Assembly (NCBI GenBank): GCA_003545435.1
Contig: DPYI01000038.1
Span: 563 to 21,122 of the forward strand
Source: Patescibacteria group bacterium
GTDB taxonomy: Bacteria; Patescibacteriota; Microgenomatia; UBA10105; UBA927
Length of the DNA stretch: 20,560 nt
Reading direction: 5' to 3'
Positions 7,177-13,229 of this stretch are shown one piece after another; within the stretch, counting starts at the first letter, position 1, and every line of letters starts with the position of its first letter. The translations under genes were made by a program, and so were the position numbers. The notes beneath the pieces are model-generated. The model worked only from the letters and a program-made list of their open reading frames with translations, was not told the origin of the DNA and did not search any database.

Positions 7177-7863
7177 ATGGGACAAAAAATTAATCCAAAA
7201 ATATTCCGGCTTGGGGGCGTCTATTCATGGAATTCGCGGTGGTTTGCCAATAACCGGCGGTATGGGGAATTTTTGCTCGAAGACGTGAAACTTCGGGAGT
7301 ATTTAAGAAAAAAATTGAAAATTGCAGGTTTCCTGGAAGTGGAAATTGAACGGTCGATTAACAAAATGAAACTCACCATTCACGTATCCAAGCCCGGTAT
7401 TGTTATCGGTCGGGGGGGAAGCGGACTTGAAGATATGAAAAAAGCAATTGAGCGGTTTTTGTTTCATTTCCGGACAGTGCGTCAGAAAAACGCACCAACC
7501 CGGTTTTTGAAAGAAACAGGCAAATTAAAGGTTGAAATTGCTGTTGAACCGGTAAAAGAACCGAATTTAAGCGCAGCGTTGGTTGCAGGTTCGATTGCTG
7601 ACCAGCTTATTCGGAGAATTCCTCCGAAACGCGCTTGCAACCAGGCAATTGAACGGGTGATGAATGCAGGAGCAGTAGGAGTGAAAGTGCTTTTGTCGGG
7701 CCGGATAAATGGCGCGGAAATTGCACGGCGGGAAAAATTTACCATGGGGTCAATTCCCTTATCAACCATACGGGAAGAGGTGGATTTTGCGGTAAACCCT
7801 GCGTTAACCAAATCAGGATACGTTGGAGTAAAAGTATGGATCTGTAAAAAGATGAACACGTGA
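7177..7863 (+). CDS. rpsC: 30S ribosomal protein S3
   Basis: S3 lines the mRNA entry channel of the 30S subunit. The 228-residue protein starts MGQKINPKIFRLGG. The type-2 KH domain carries the GxxG loop in VIGRGGSGLEDMKK (around residues 75-88). The C-terminal domain has the conserved PPKRACNQAIERVM, GRINGAEIARREK and STIREEVDFA. The last residues KMNT and the stop TGA are encoded by the left edge of F4 copy b (ATGAACACGTGA), so this tail was probably set by repeat insertion. No Shine-Dalgarno is evident. Confidence 0.97.
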   Translation: MGQKINPKIFRLGGVYSWNSRWFANNRRYGEFLLEDVKLREYLRKKLKIAGFLEVEIERSINKMKLTIHVSKPGIVIGRGGSGLEDMKKAIERFLFHFRTVRQKNAPTRFLKETGKLKVEIAVEPVKEPNLSAALVAGSIADQLIRRIPPKRACNQAIERVMNAGAVGVKVLLSGRINGAEIARREKFTMGSIPLSTIREEVDFAVNPALTKSGYVGVKVWICKKMNT

Positions 7864-7912
7864 GCGAAGAACATGATGAGCACGTGAGACTGTTTTCATG
7901 TGCTCATCACAT
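7851..7912 (+). repeat. F4 palindromic element, copy b (rpsC-rplP gap)
   Basis: The element begins at GATGAACACGTGA inside the last codons of rpsC. A 13-bp hairpin GATGAGCACGTGA (7875-7887) / TCATGTGCTCATC (7896-7908) has an 8-base loop and a single G-T pair. It shares arms with copy a after rplV. It fills the 56-bp gap to within a few bases of the rplP start. Confidence 0.78.
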
Positions 7913-7919
7913 ACGAAGT

Positions 7920-8333
7920 ATGCTACAGCCAAAACGGACAAAATATAGAACAACATTTCGGGGAAAACGCCGTGGGAAGGCAGTGAGGGGGAGTATGGTT
8001 GATTTCGGCGAATTTGGCCTGAAGGCAGTTACCCATGGATGGGTATCTGCTAGGCAAATTGAAGCGGCCCGAAAAGCCATGACGCATTTTATTAAACGCG
8101 GTGGACGGGTATTTATCCGTATTTTTCCGGATAAGCCGATTACAAAAAAACCGCCGGAAACCCGGATGGGAAGCGGGAAAGGCGATGTTTTTGAATACGT
8201 TGCTGTCGTGAAACCCGGACGGATTATGTTTGAAATGAGCGGCGTAACAGCGGGAGATGCCAAGGAGGCCATGCGGCTTGCCTCCGCAAAACTGCCGGTG
8301 AAATCACGGTTTATCGTAAAAAGCGTCGTATGA
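7920..8333 (+). CDS. rplP: 50S ribosomal protein L16
   Basis: L16 binds near the A-site tRNA elbow in the 50S subunit. From ATG 7920 the protein has 137 residues, the normal length. MLQPKRTKYRTTFRGKRRG is the family start, and GRVFIRIFPDKPITKKPPETRMGSGKG is the signature. A GTG at 7860 in frame would add 20 residues translated from the F4 repeat and was rejected. The gene overlaps rpmC by four bases (ATGA, 8330-8333). No standard Shine-Dalgarno is seen. Confidence 0.96.
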   Translation: MLQPKRTKYRTTFRGKRRGKAVRGSMVDFGEFGLKAVTHGWVSARQIEAARKAMTHFIKRGGRVFIRIFPDKPITKKPPETRMGSGKGDVFEYVAVVKPGRIMFEMSGVTAGDAKEAMRLASAKLPVKSRFIVKSVV

Positions 8334-8536
8334 AATACAAAGAAAAACAGAATTTAAAAAAGACAAGCGTACCGGAGCTTTTAAAGGAAGCGGAGAAGTT
8401 AGAGGAACAGCAAAGAAAAATTCGGGTGGATCGATATACGAAACAGATGAAAAATTCGCGTGAGGGGAAAAATATTCGGAAAAAAATAGCAGTGATATTG
8501 ACGTTTATAAAAGAAAAAGAATTACAGAATGCATAG
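8330..8536 (+). CDS. rpmC: 50S ribosomal protein L29
   Basis: L29 is a small helical protein beside the tunnel exit that contacts L23. The 68-residue protein is predicted as two long helices, KTSVPELLKEAEKLEEQQRKIRV and REGKNIRKKIAVILTFIKEKE. The second holds the family's N(I/V)RxxRKxIAR-type motif as NIRKKIAVIL. It starts in an ATGA overlap with rplP. The family is short and weakly conserved, so position between L16 and S17 supports the call strongly. Confidence 0.92.
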   Translation: MKYKEKQNLKKTSVPELLKEAEKLEEQQRKIRVDRYTKQMKNSREGKNIRKKIAVILTFIKEKELQNA

Positions 8537-8538
8537 TC

Positions 8539-8569
8539 ATCTCGATCCCGATGTAATCGGGAGAGAGAT
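8539..8569. repeat. Small palindrome in rpmC-rpsQ gap
   Basis: ATCTC and TCCCGAT pair with ATCGGGA and GAGAT, separated by GA on each side, with a 3-base loop GTA. The CCCGAT/ATCGGG core resembles the CCCGAC/GTCGGG arm of the F2 REP-like element, so this may be a fragment or relative of F2. No T-run follows. Confidence 0.6.
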
Positions 8570-8601
8570 CTAAAAAACGAAATTAAAGAATGAAAGGATA
8601 T

Positions 8602-8868
8602 ATGGATAAGCAAAGCACTAAGGATAAACAGTCGAATAAAGGCAAAAATTTTATCGGAACAGTTCTCTCTATCCACACGGCAAAAACCGCAAAAGTGGAA
8701 GTCGGGTATATAAGAAAACACCCGATGTATAAAAAAGCATTAAACAGAACGAGAAGATTTGCCTGTCACAATGAATTAACAGATATGAGAGTCGGGGACA
8801 CCGTTGAAATTTGCCAGATTCGCCCCATGAGCAGAACAAAACATTTTTCTATTGTGAGAAAGATGTAA
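8602..8868 (+). CDS. rpsQ: 30S ribosomal protein S17
   Basis: S17 is an OB-fold primary binder of 16S rRNA. From ATG 8602 it has 88 residues. KNFIGTVLSIHTAKTAKVEV is the conserved core start, followed by HPMYKKALNRTRRFACH, GDTVEICQIRPMSRTKHFSIV. AAAGGA (8593-8598) lies 3 bases before this ATG. An earlier in-frame ATG at 8590, four codons upstream, has no Shine-Dalgarno, so either could be used. It is followed by a 158-bp gap carrying F2 copy a. Confidence 0.94.
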   Translation: MDKQSTKDKQSNKGKNFIGTVLSIHTAKTAKVEVGYIRKHPMYKKALNRTRRFACHNELTDMRVGDTVEICQIRPMSRTKHFSIVRKM

Positions 8869-8879
8869 TACATTTTATA

Positions 8880-9015
8880 GGAGTTATGCAGTCTGTCATC
8901 GCGAGGATCCCGACGTCATGTCGGGAGACGAAGCGATCTCTATAATAAAGATTGCTTCCCCCGCCAAAGGCGGGGTCGCAATGACAATCTATGTGACCGT
9001 ATGATGCGTAAGTCC
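8880..9015 (-). repeat. F2 REP-like double hairpin, copy a (rpsQ-rplN gap)
   Basis: The 93-base core 8894-8986 runs TGTCATCGCGAGG to TCGCAATGACA. It contains hairpins CCCGAC/GTCGGG and CCCCGCC/GGCGGGG on either side of GCGATCT..AGATTGC. Its reverse complement matches the 93-base core at 18292-18384 with few differences. Outside the core, GGAGTTATGCA (8880-8890) and TGCGTAAGTCC (9005-9015) form an imperfect outer inverted repeat. The TCATTGCGAG..GCAATGA type is familiar as a REP-like sequence in many bacteria, some linked to Y1 REP-associated transposases. Confidence 0.82.
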
Positions 9016-9026
9016 TAATTTTATAT

Positions 9027-9395
9027 ATGATACAACGACGGACAAAATTAGTACCAGCAGATAATTCAGGAGTGAGCGCTATGACGGTCATCCATATTTA
9101 TGGATCGTCCAAACGCCGGTTTGCGACACTTGGAGATATTGTGCAGTGTGTGGTGAGATCAGCAGATCCGCAGGGGCTTGTGAAAGATGATGAGCTGGTA
9201 CGGGTGGTTATCGTACGGACAAGAAAAGAATTCGGGCGACATGATGGTTCATATATCCGGTTTGACGACAACGCTGGGGTAGTGATTGATGTTGATGGAA
9301 ATCCGCGGGGTACCCGGATTTTCGGGCCCGTTGCACGGGAAGTAAAAGAACGCGGATTTGATAAAATTGCCAGCATGGCTATGGAGATGTATTAA
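9027..9395 (+). CDS. rplN: 50S ribosomal protein L14
   Basis: L14 sits at the subunit interface of the 50S particle. The protein has 122 residues, exactly the usual length. MIQRRTKLVPADNSGVSAM is the family start, VIVRTRKEFGRHDGSYIRFDDNAGVVID the signature, and RIFGPVAREVKERGFDKIASMA the end. The start follows ATAT-rich sequence after F2 copy a, with no Shine-Dalgarno. The TAA stop is followed three bases later by TATG and F1 copy e. Confidence 0.98.
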   Translation: MIQRRTKLVPADNSGVSAMTVIHIYGSSKRRFATLGDIVQCVVRSADPQGLVKDDELVRVVIVRTRKEFGRHDGSYIRFDDNAGVVIDVDGNPRGTRIFGPVAREVKERGFDKIASMAMEMY

Positions 9396-9402
9396 ATATA
9401 TG

Positions 9403-9536
9403 CCGGGTAGTGAATCCGCACTACGATGCGACCTATCTTGGCAAAAGGAACATTATGAGTAATAAAAAAGAACATATGTGCATGCTATCCGTCTTCGCAT
9501 CGTTGAAGAACGATGCAGTGCGGATCTACTACCCGG
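9403..9536 (+). repeat. F1 element copy e, divergent (rplN-rplX gap)
   Basis: This 134-bp element is flanked by exact TATG copies (9399-9402 and 9537-9540, the latter containing the rplX start). Ends CCGGGTAGTGAATCCGCACT and AGTGCGGATCTACTACCCGG keep the F1 GGTAGTGA/TCTACTACC core while the inner halves differ from other copies and still pair. ACGATGCGA (9423-9431) can pair with TCGCATCGT (9495-9503). That segment can instead form a local hairpin with AACGATGC (9509-9516). Confidence 0.8.
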
Positions 9537-9537
9537 T

Positions 9538-9849
9538 ATGAAACTGAAAAAAGGCGATGAAATTATCGTAATAGTCGGAAAAGACAAAGGCCGGAAAGGG
9601 AAGGTCGAGAAGGTGTTCCTAAAAAACGACACCGTTTTTATACCCGGCATCAATGTATATAAACGGCATACGAAAAAGAGAGATGATAAACATCCGGGGG
9701 GGATTATCAGTCTGCCAAAACCGATCAAAGTCTCTAAAGTTATGCTTGTATGTCCTTCATGTAGTCACATGACCCGTATTGGATATAAAAAACTGAAAGA
9801 TGAAAAAATACGCATATGCAGAAAGTGCGGACAAAAAATAAACTCATGA
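9538..9849 (+). CDS. rplX: 50S ribosomal protein L24
   Basis: L24 initiates 50S assembly by binding 23S rRNA. From ATG 9538 it has 103 residues. MKLKKGDEIIVIVGKDKGRKGKVEKVF is the KOW-motif N-terminus, followed by GINVYKRHTK and HPGGI. The C-terminus has a four-cysteine zinc-ribbon pattern, CPSC about residue 75 and CRKC about residue 96. An in-frame upstream ATG (9478) would encode 20 residues from F1 element e and was rejected. The start is one base past the element. It overlaps rplE by ATGA (9846-9849). Confidence 0.95.
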   Translation: MKLKKGDEIIVIVGKDKGRKGKVEKVFLKNDTVFIPGINVYKRHTKKRDDKHPGGIISLPKPIKVSKVMLVCPSCSHMTRIGYKKLKDEKIRICRKCGQKINS

Positions 9850-10388
9850 AATCCTATATATTTGATCAGTACCGGAAAGAGATTATTCCTAAGCTGCAAC
9901 ACCAATTCGGGATAGAAAATCCGATGGCTATTCCGCAGCTTATGAAGATTGTTATCAACTGCGGATTAGGAGAAGCGCTTACCGATAAAAAAGCAATGGA
10001 GAAGATGAGAACTCAGCTTCAGATTATGTGCGGTCAAAGACCTGTCGTGACAAAGGCCAAAAAGGCAATCTCTTCATTTAAACTCCGGGAGGGTGATCCG
10101 ATTGGTCTTAAAGTGACCTTGAGAAAAAAGCGCATGTGGGATTTTTTCACCCGGCTTATCTGTGTTGCTCTTCCCCGTGTTCATGATTTTCGGGGAGTGC
10201 CCAAAAATGGATTTGACGGAAAAGGGAATTATACGTTAGGACTGTCCGAACAAACGGTTTTTCCGGAACTGGATTTTGACCTTGTTGATAGAGTTCGGGG
10301 ATTTGAAATAACATTTGTGACAACTGCAAAGACAAATGATGAAGGAAGGGGACTTTTAGAGGGATTAGGGGTCCCGTTTGAAAAATAA
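9846..10388 (+). CDS. rplE: 50S ribosomal protein L5
   Basis: L5 binds 5S rRNA and forms a bridge to the 30S head. From ATG 9846 it has 180 residues, the normal length. Signatures seen are MKIVINCGLGEA, GQRPVVTKAKKAISSFKLREGDPIG, LPRVHDFRGV and GNYTLGLSEQTVFPE. An upstream ATG at 9816 lies inside rplX and would add ten residues; the ATGA overlap makes 9846 preferable. The TAA at 10386-10388 abuts F1 copy f directly. Confidence 0.97.
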   Translation: MKSYIFDQYRKEIIPKLQHQFGIENPMAIPQLMKIVINCGLGEALTDKKAMEKMRTQLQIMCGQRPVVTKAKKAISSFKLREGDPIGLKVTLRKKRMWDFFTRLICVALPRVHDFRGVPKNGFDGKGNYTLGLSEQTVFPELDFDLVDRVRGFEITFVTTAKTNDEGRGLLEGLGVPFEK

Positions 10389-10529
10389 TCAGGTAGTAGA
10401 ATTTCGATTTTTCCTCTCAATAAGAGAGAGTGAATCAAAACAAACTACCATAATAACAATCTATAAGGAGGAGGAAAAAAAGAAAAAAATCAAAGAATTT
10501 GATTTTTTTATCGAAATTTCACTACCTGA
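10389..10529 (-). repeat. F1 element copy f, inverted (rplE-rpsZ gap)
   Basis: This 141-bp element fills the gap exactly from the base after the rplE stop to the base before the rpsZ ATG. Ends TCAGGTAGTAGAATTTCGAT and ATCGAAATTTCACTACCTGA pair. The asymmetric GTAGTGA/TCTACTAC signature of the other copies is found on the minus strand, so this copy is inverted. Inside are CTCTC/GAGAG, TTTTTCCTC/GAGGAAAAA, a strong AAGGAGG on the + strand, and a 12-bp hairpin AAAAAAATCAAA/TTTGATTTTTTT, terminator-like in both directions. Confidence 0.78.
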
Positions 10530-10715
10530 ATGGCTAAATTATCTGACGTTGTAAAATTTCAAAAAAAGCAAAAATTTACCGTTCGGTTTAAGAACAGATG
10601 TTCACTGTGCGGCAGATCGAGAGGATATATGCGTAAATTCGGTGTTTGCCGGATATGTTTTCGGGAACGTGCATATCGGGGAGAACTGCCGGGAGTCATT
10701 AAGGCATCCTGGTAA
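10530..10715 (+). CDS. rpsZ: 30S ribosomal protein S14, zinc-binding type
   Basis: S14 is a 30S head protein. The 61-residue length and the two CxxC pairs, CSLC (residues 24-27) and CRIC (40-43) around GRSRGYMRKFGV, mark the short zinc-dependent form rather than the ~100-residue zinc-free form. Its start codon immediately follows F1 copy f. The nearest Shine-Dalgarno-like sequence, AAGGAGG, is inside that element about 60 bases upstream. It lies between L5 and S8, the standard position. Confidence 0.97.
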   Translation: MAKLSDVVKFQKKQKFTVRFKNRCSLCGRSRGYMRKFGVCRICFRERAYRGELPGVIKASW

Positions 10716-10731
10716 AAAGGAGAAAAATATG

Positions 10732-10868
10732 CCAGGTAGTGAAGTTTCGACACGCCTTTGCTTTTTGTCGAACATATACTACTTGGTTATATAAAAGCTT
10801 AATTATAAAGAAAGGAATTGAGTTTTCGACGGCGTAAGAGACAAAAAGGTCGAAACTCTACTACATGG
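10732..10868 (+). repeat. F1 element copy b (rpsZ-rpsH gap)
   Basis: This 137-bp element is flanked by exact TATG copies, 10728-10731 and 10869-10872 (the second is the rpsH start). A good ribosome-binding site AAAGGAG (10716-10722) precedes the first ATG, as if it were the original rpsH start region. Terminal arms are those of copy a with one mismatch. ACGCC (10752-10756) pairs with GGCGT (10831-10835). CTTTTTGTC (10761-10769) pairs with GACAAAAAG (10840-10848), a 9-bp version of the 7-bp helix in copy a. ACTACTTGG (10778-10786) copies the right end. Confidence 0.9.
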
Positions 10869-10869
10869 T

Positions 10870-11262
10870 ATGGTCGGAGATCCAATAGGCGACATGATTA
10901 TCCAAATAAAAAATGGAGGATTAGCGGGAAAACGCGTTATTGTCCTTCCGTATTCCAAAGAAAAAGAATGGATCGGTAAGATTTTGGTACGCGAAGGGTA
11001 TATAACACGTATAGAAAAAACCGGAGAGCTTCCCCATGCTGACCTTCGCATCATACTCCGGTATGTTGACGGAGTTCACGTCATTGATGGAGTAAAAAGG
11101 ATGAGTAAACCCGGGATCAGGTTGTATGTAGATAAGCATTCTATCCCGTCAGTTATGGGAGATATCGGCATTACAATTCTTTCTACATCACAAGGAGTCA
11201 TGACAGGAAAAGAAGCGAGAAAACACGGTATCGGAGGAGAACTTTTGTGTGAAATTTGGTAA
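10870..11262 (+). CDS. rpsH: 30S ribosomal protein S8
   Basis: S8 binds the central domain of 16S rRNA and, in E. coli, represses the spc operon. The 130-residue protein starts MVGDPIGDMIIQIKNG, without the usual extra N-terminal methionine-threonine residues. LPYSKEKEWIGKILVREGYI follows, and the end is STSQGVMTGKEARKHGIGGELLCEIW. The start lies one base after F1 copy b. An earlier ATG at 10729 with a proper Shine-Dalgarno opens only a 21-codon frame into the element. Confidence 0.97.
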   Translation: MVGDPIGDMIIQIKNGGLAGKRVIVLPYSKEKEWIGKILVREGYITRIEKTGELPHADLRIILRYVDGVHVIDGVKRMSKPGIRLYVDKHSIPSVMGDIGITILSTSQGVMTGKEARKHGIGGELLCEIW

Positions 11263-11269
11263 ACGTACG

Positions 11270-11330
11270 GTCATTTCGAACCCAAGTGAGAAATCCCAAA
11301 ACGGGATCCCTCGCAAAGCCTCGGGATGAC
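11270..11330. repeat. REP-like palindrome (rpsH-rplF gap)
   Basis: The gap holds GTCATTTCGA (11270-11279) and TCGGGATGAC (11321-11330) as outer arms, with AAATCCC/GGGATCC inside. It resembles the widespread GTCATTTCGAxCxxxxxGAGAAATCCC type of intergenic repeat and shares its GTCAT/ATGAC ends with F2. The pairing is imperfect, so it may be a decayed copy. Confidence 0.6.
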
Positions 11331-11339
11331 GAGAAAAAA

Positions 11340-11903
11340 ATGTCACGAATAGGAAAATCACCAATTACTATAAAACCAACCGTTGCAGTAACGGTTGACG
11401 GGCGCACAGTTTCTGTCAAAGGGATAAAAGGATCACTGACGCTTGTTATTCCCAAGGGAATAACGGTAGATGTGAAAGATCAGATAATTTTAGTAAAGAC
11501 CGAAGCAAATGATACGAAGATGAATGCCCTTCATGGATTCGTCAGGGCTCAGATGGTAAATATGATTACAGGAGTAAGCGAGGGGTGGACAAAAACACTT
11601 ATGCTGTCAGGCGTCGGATACAGAGCAGTAGTAACAGGAAGTGATCTTATAGTAACAGTCGGATTTTCTCACCCTGTCACGATGAAACCGCCGCCAGGAA
11701 TACAATTTTCTTTGACAGAAGGAAAAATAGTTGTAACCGGAATTGATAAACAGCTCGTAGGACAGGTCGCTTCAGATATTCGGAAAATAAAACCGCCGGA
11801 GCCGTATAAAGGAAAGGGAATCATGTACGAAGGAGAGCACATCCGGAAAAAAGCAGGAAAATCAGCAAAAGGCGTCGGTGGAGCGCCGGGTGCAGTGAAA
11901 TAA
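11340..11903 (+). CDS. rplF: 50S ribosomal protein L6
   Basis: L6 binds helix 97 of 23S rRNA close to the factor-binding site. From ATG 11340 it has 187 residues: MSRIGKSPITIKP is the family N-terminus, and KPPEPYKGKGIMYEGEHIRKKAGKSAK is the C-terminal signature of the second L6 domain. A GTG at 11256 in frame would add 28 residues, overlapping rpsH and translating the REP-like repeat, and was rejected. A purine-rich GACGAGAAAAAA precedes ATG without a clear Shine-Dalgarno. Confidence 0.97.
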   Translation: MSRIGKSPITIKPTVAVTVDGRTVSVKGIKGSLTLVIPKGITVDVKDQIILVKTEANDTKMNALHGFVRAQMVNMITGVSEGWTKTLMLSGVGYRAVVTGSDLIVTVGFSHPVTMKPPPGIQFSLTEGKIVVTGIDKQLVGQVASDIRKIKPPEPYKGKGIMYEGEHIRKKAGKSAKGVGGAPGAVK

Positions 11904-11915
11904 AAAGGAATACCT

Positions 11916-12254
11916 ATGATACACCAAGTCACGATAAAACAACGACGGTCAAAACGGGTAGCAAGAATCCGGGCAGCGTTGGTAGGGAGCGTGAGACGTC
12001 CGCGGCTCGCGATCTTTCGGTCGCATAGGAGCTTGTATGGGCAACTTATTGACGATGAAAAACAAATAACCATCGGATCGGTAAAGACAGGAGGAACAAA
12101 TACAGCCTCCGGATCGGCACTCGGAACTTCCATTATTGATCTTTGCAGGAAAAAAAAGATTAAACAGCTTATATTTGATCGGGGAGGATACAAATATCAT
12201 GGTGTTATCAAACAAGTAGCAGATACGGTCCGGGAAGGAGGAATCATTGTATGA
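11916..12254 (+). CDS. rplR: 50S ribosomal protein L18
   Basis: L18 binds 5S rRNA in the central protuberance. The 112-residue protein has RRSKRVARIRAALVGSVRRPRLAIFRSHRSLYGQLID and the C-terminal FDRGGYKYHGVIKQVADTVREGG, both family hallmarks. AAAAGGA (11903-11909) precedes the ATG by 6 bases. The stop overlaps rpsE as ATGA (12251-12254). Tight spacing from rplF to rplO shows an undisturbed spc operon segment without repeat insertions. Confidence 0.97.
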   Translation: MIHQVTIKQRRSKRVARIRAALVGSVRRPRLAIFRSHRSLYGQLIDDEKQITIGSVKTGGTNTASGSALGTSIIDLCRKKKIKQLIFDRGGYKYHGVIKQVADTVREGGIIV

Positions 12255-12742
12255 TGCATGATAGCCGTCATATTTCTGAATTTGAGGAAAAAATCGTACA
12301 GGTTAACCGTGTATCCAAAAAAACAAAAGGCGGAAATAAAATCGGATTTTCCGTCCTGGCAGTTGTTGGAGACAGGAAAGGCCGGGTCGGTGTTGGTTTA
12401 GGAGGAGCTCCGGATGTTTCCTCATCGGTAAAAAAAGGCGTGAATTATGCAAAAAAGCATATGATTACCGTGCCGATGAAAGGAACGACAATACCGTTTG
12501 AAATAAATATTAAACTCGGCGCTGCAAAAGTGCTGTTAAAGCCGGCTCCCCCGGGAACCGGAGTTGTCGCAGGAGGAGCAGTACGGGCTGTTGTTGAAGC
12601 AGCCGGAATTAAAGATATCGTTTCAAAAATATTAGGTACCAAAAATCAGGCATCCAATGTGTATGCCACAATTGAGGCATTGCGACAGCTGGGACAAAAA
12701 GGGAAACAACGGTTGGCTCATCAGGAAGTGAAAAAATCCTAA
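12251..12742 (+). CDS. rpsE: 30S ribosomal protein S5
   Basis: S5 shapes the 30S decoding centre and mRNA entry. The 163-residue protein has the double-stranded RNA-binding-like region EFEEKIVQVNRVSKKTKGGNKIGFSVLAVVGDRKGRVG. GTGVVAGGAVRAVVEAAGIKDIVSKILGT is the signature of the C-terminal domain. The start at 12251 overlaps rplR; a second ATG at 12254 directly follows, and either could be used. rpmD (L30), which usually follows, is absent: the next gene starts 22 bases later. Confidence 0.97.
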   Translation: MMHDSRHISEFEEKIVQVNRVSKKTKGGNKIGFSVLAVVGDRKGRVGVGLGGAPDVSSSVKKGVNYAKKHMITVPMKGTTIPFEINIKLGAAKVLLKPAPPGTGVVAGGAVRAVVEAAGIKDIVSKILGTKNQASNVYATIEALRQLGQKGKQRLAHQEVKKS

Positions 12743-12764
12743 AAAAATCAAAAGGAATTTTAGT

Positions 12765-13202
12765 ATGAATGAAAAAATTATACAAACACTCGTTCACAAA
12801 AGAAAGAAGCGTCTGGGTCGGGGTCATGGGTCTGGCAAAGTAAAAACCAGCGGACGGGGAACAAAAGGCCAAAACGCCAGAGGAAAAGTTCATTTTGGCT
12901 TTGAAGGAGGACAACTACCGTTAACCCGCCGTTTGCCGTTTTTGCGGGGGAAAAGCAAAAATAAAAGCATTCAGAAAAAATCCAGAGTCATAGAAGTTTC
13001 AAAATTACAGATATTTTCAAAGAATGCAGACGTTACCCAACATACTCTTAAAGAGAAAGGGCTTTTGAAAAAGGACGAGTCAGCCAAAATTCTTGCTGGG
13101 AAAATACCGTTAGCCGTTCCGCTGTGCGTGAGCGTGCCGGTTTCAAAAAGCGCTAGAAAAATCATTGAGGCCGCAGGAGGAACTGTGGTTCTTGAGAAAT
13201 AA
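12765..13202 (+). CDS. rplO: 50S ribosomal protein L15
   Basis: L15 is a late-assembly 50S protein. The 145-residue protein has KRLGRGHGSGKVKTSGRGTKGQNARG, the glycine-rich extended N-terminus, then GFEGGQLPLTRRLPFLRG and the C-terminal VSVPVSKSARKIIEAAGGTVVL. AAAAGGAATTTTAGT precedes the ATG with a rather long spacer. It directly follows rpsE, where L30 is missing, and precedes secY. Confidence 0.97.
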   Translation: MNEKIIQTLVHKRKKRLGRGHGSGKVKTSGRGTKGQNARGKVHFGFEGGQLPLTRRLPFLRGKSKNKSIQKKSRVIEVSKLQIFSKNADVTQHTLKEKGLLKKDESAKILAGKIPLAVPLCVSVPVSKSARKIIEAAGGTVVLEK

Positions 13203-13229
13203 GGTAAATTGACGTACGCTTATTAGGTC

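Noticed and set aside
7860..7919. Upstream start giving a 20-residue extension of L16
   Set aside because: It translates the F4 hairpin; ATG 7920 matches the family start.
9478..9537. Upstream ATG giving a 20-residue extension of L24
   Set aside because: The extension is encoded by F1 element e and has no similarity to L24; ATG 9538 gives the conserved N-terminus.
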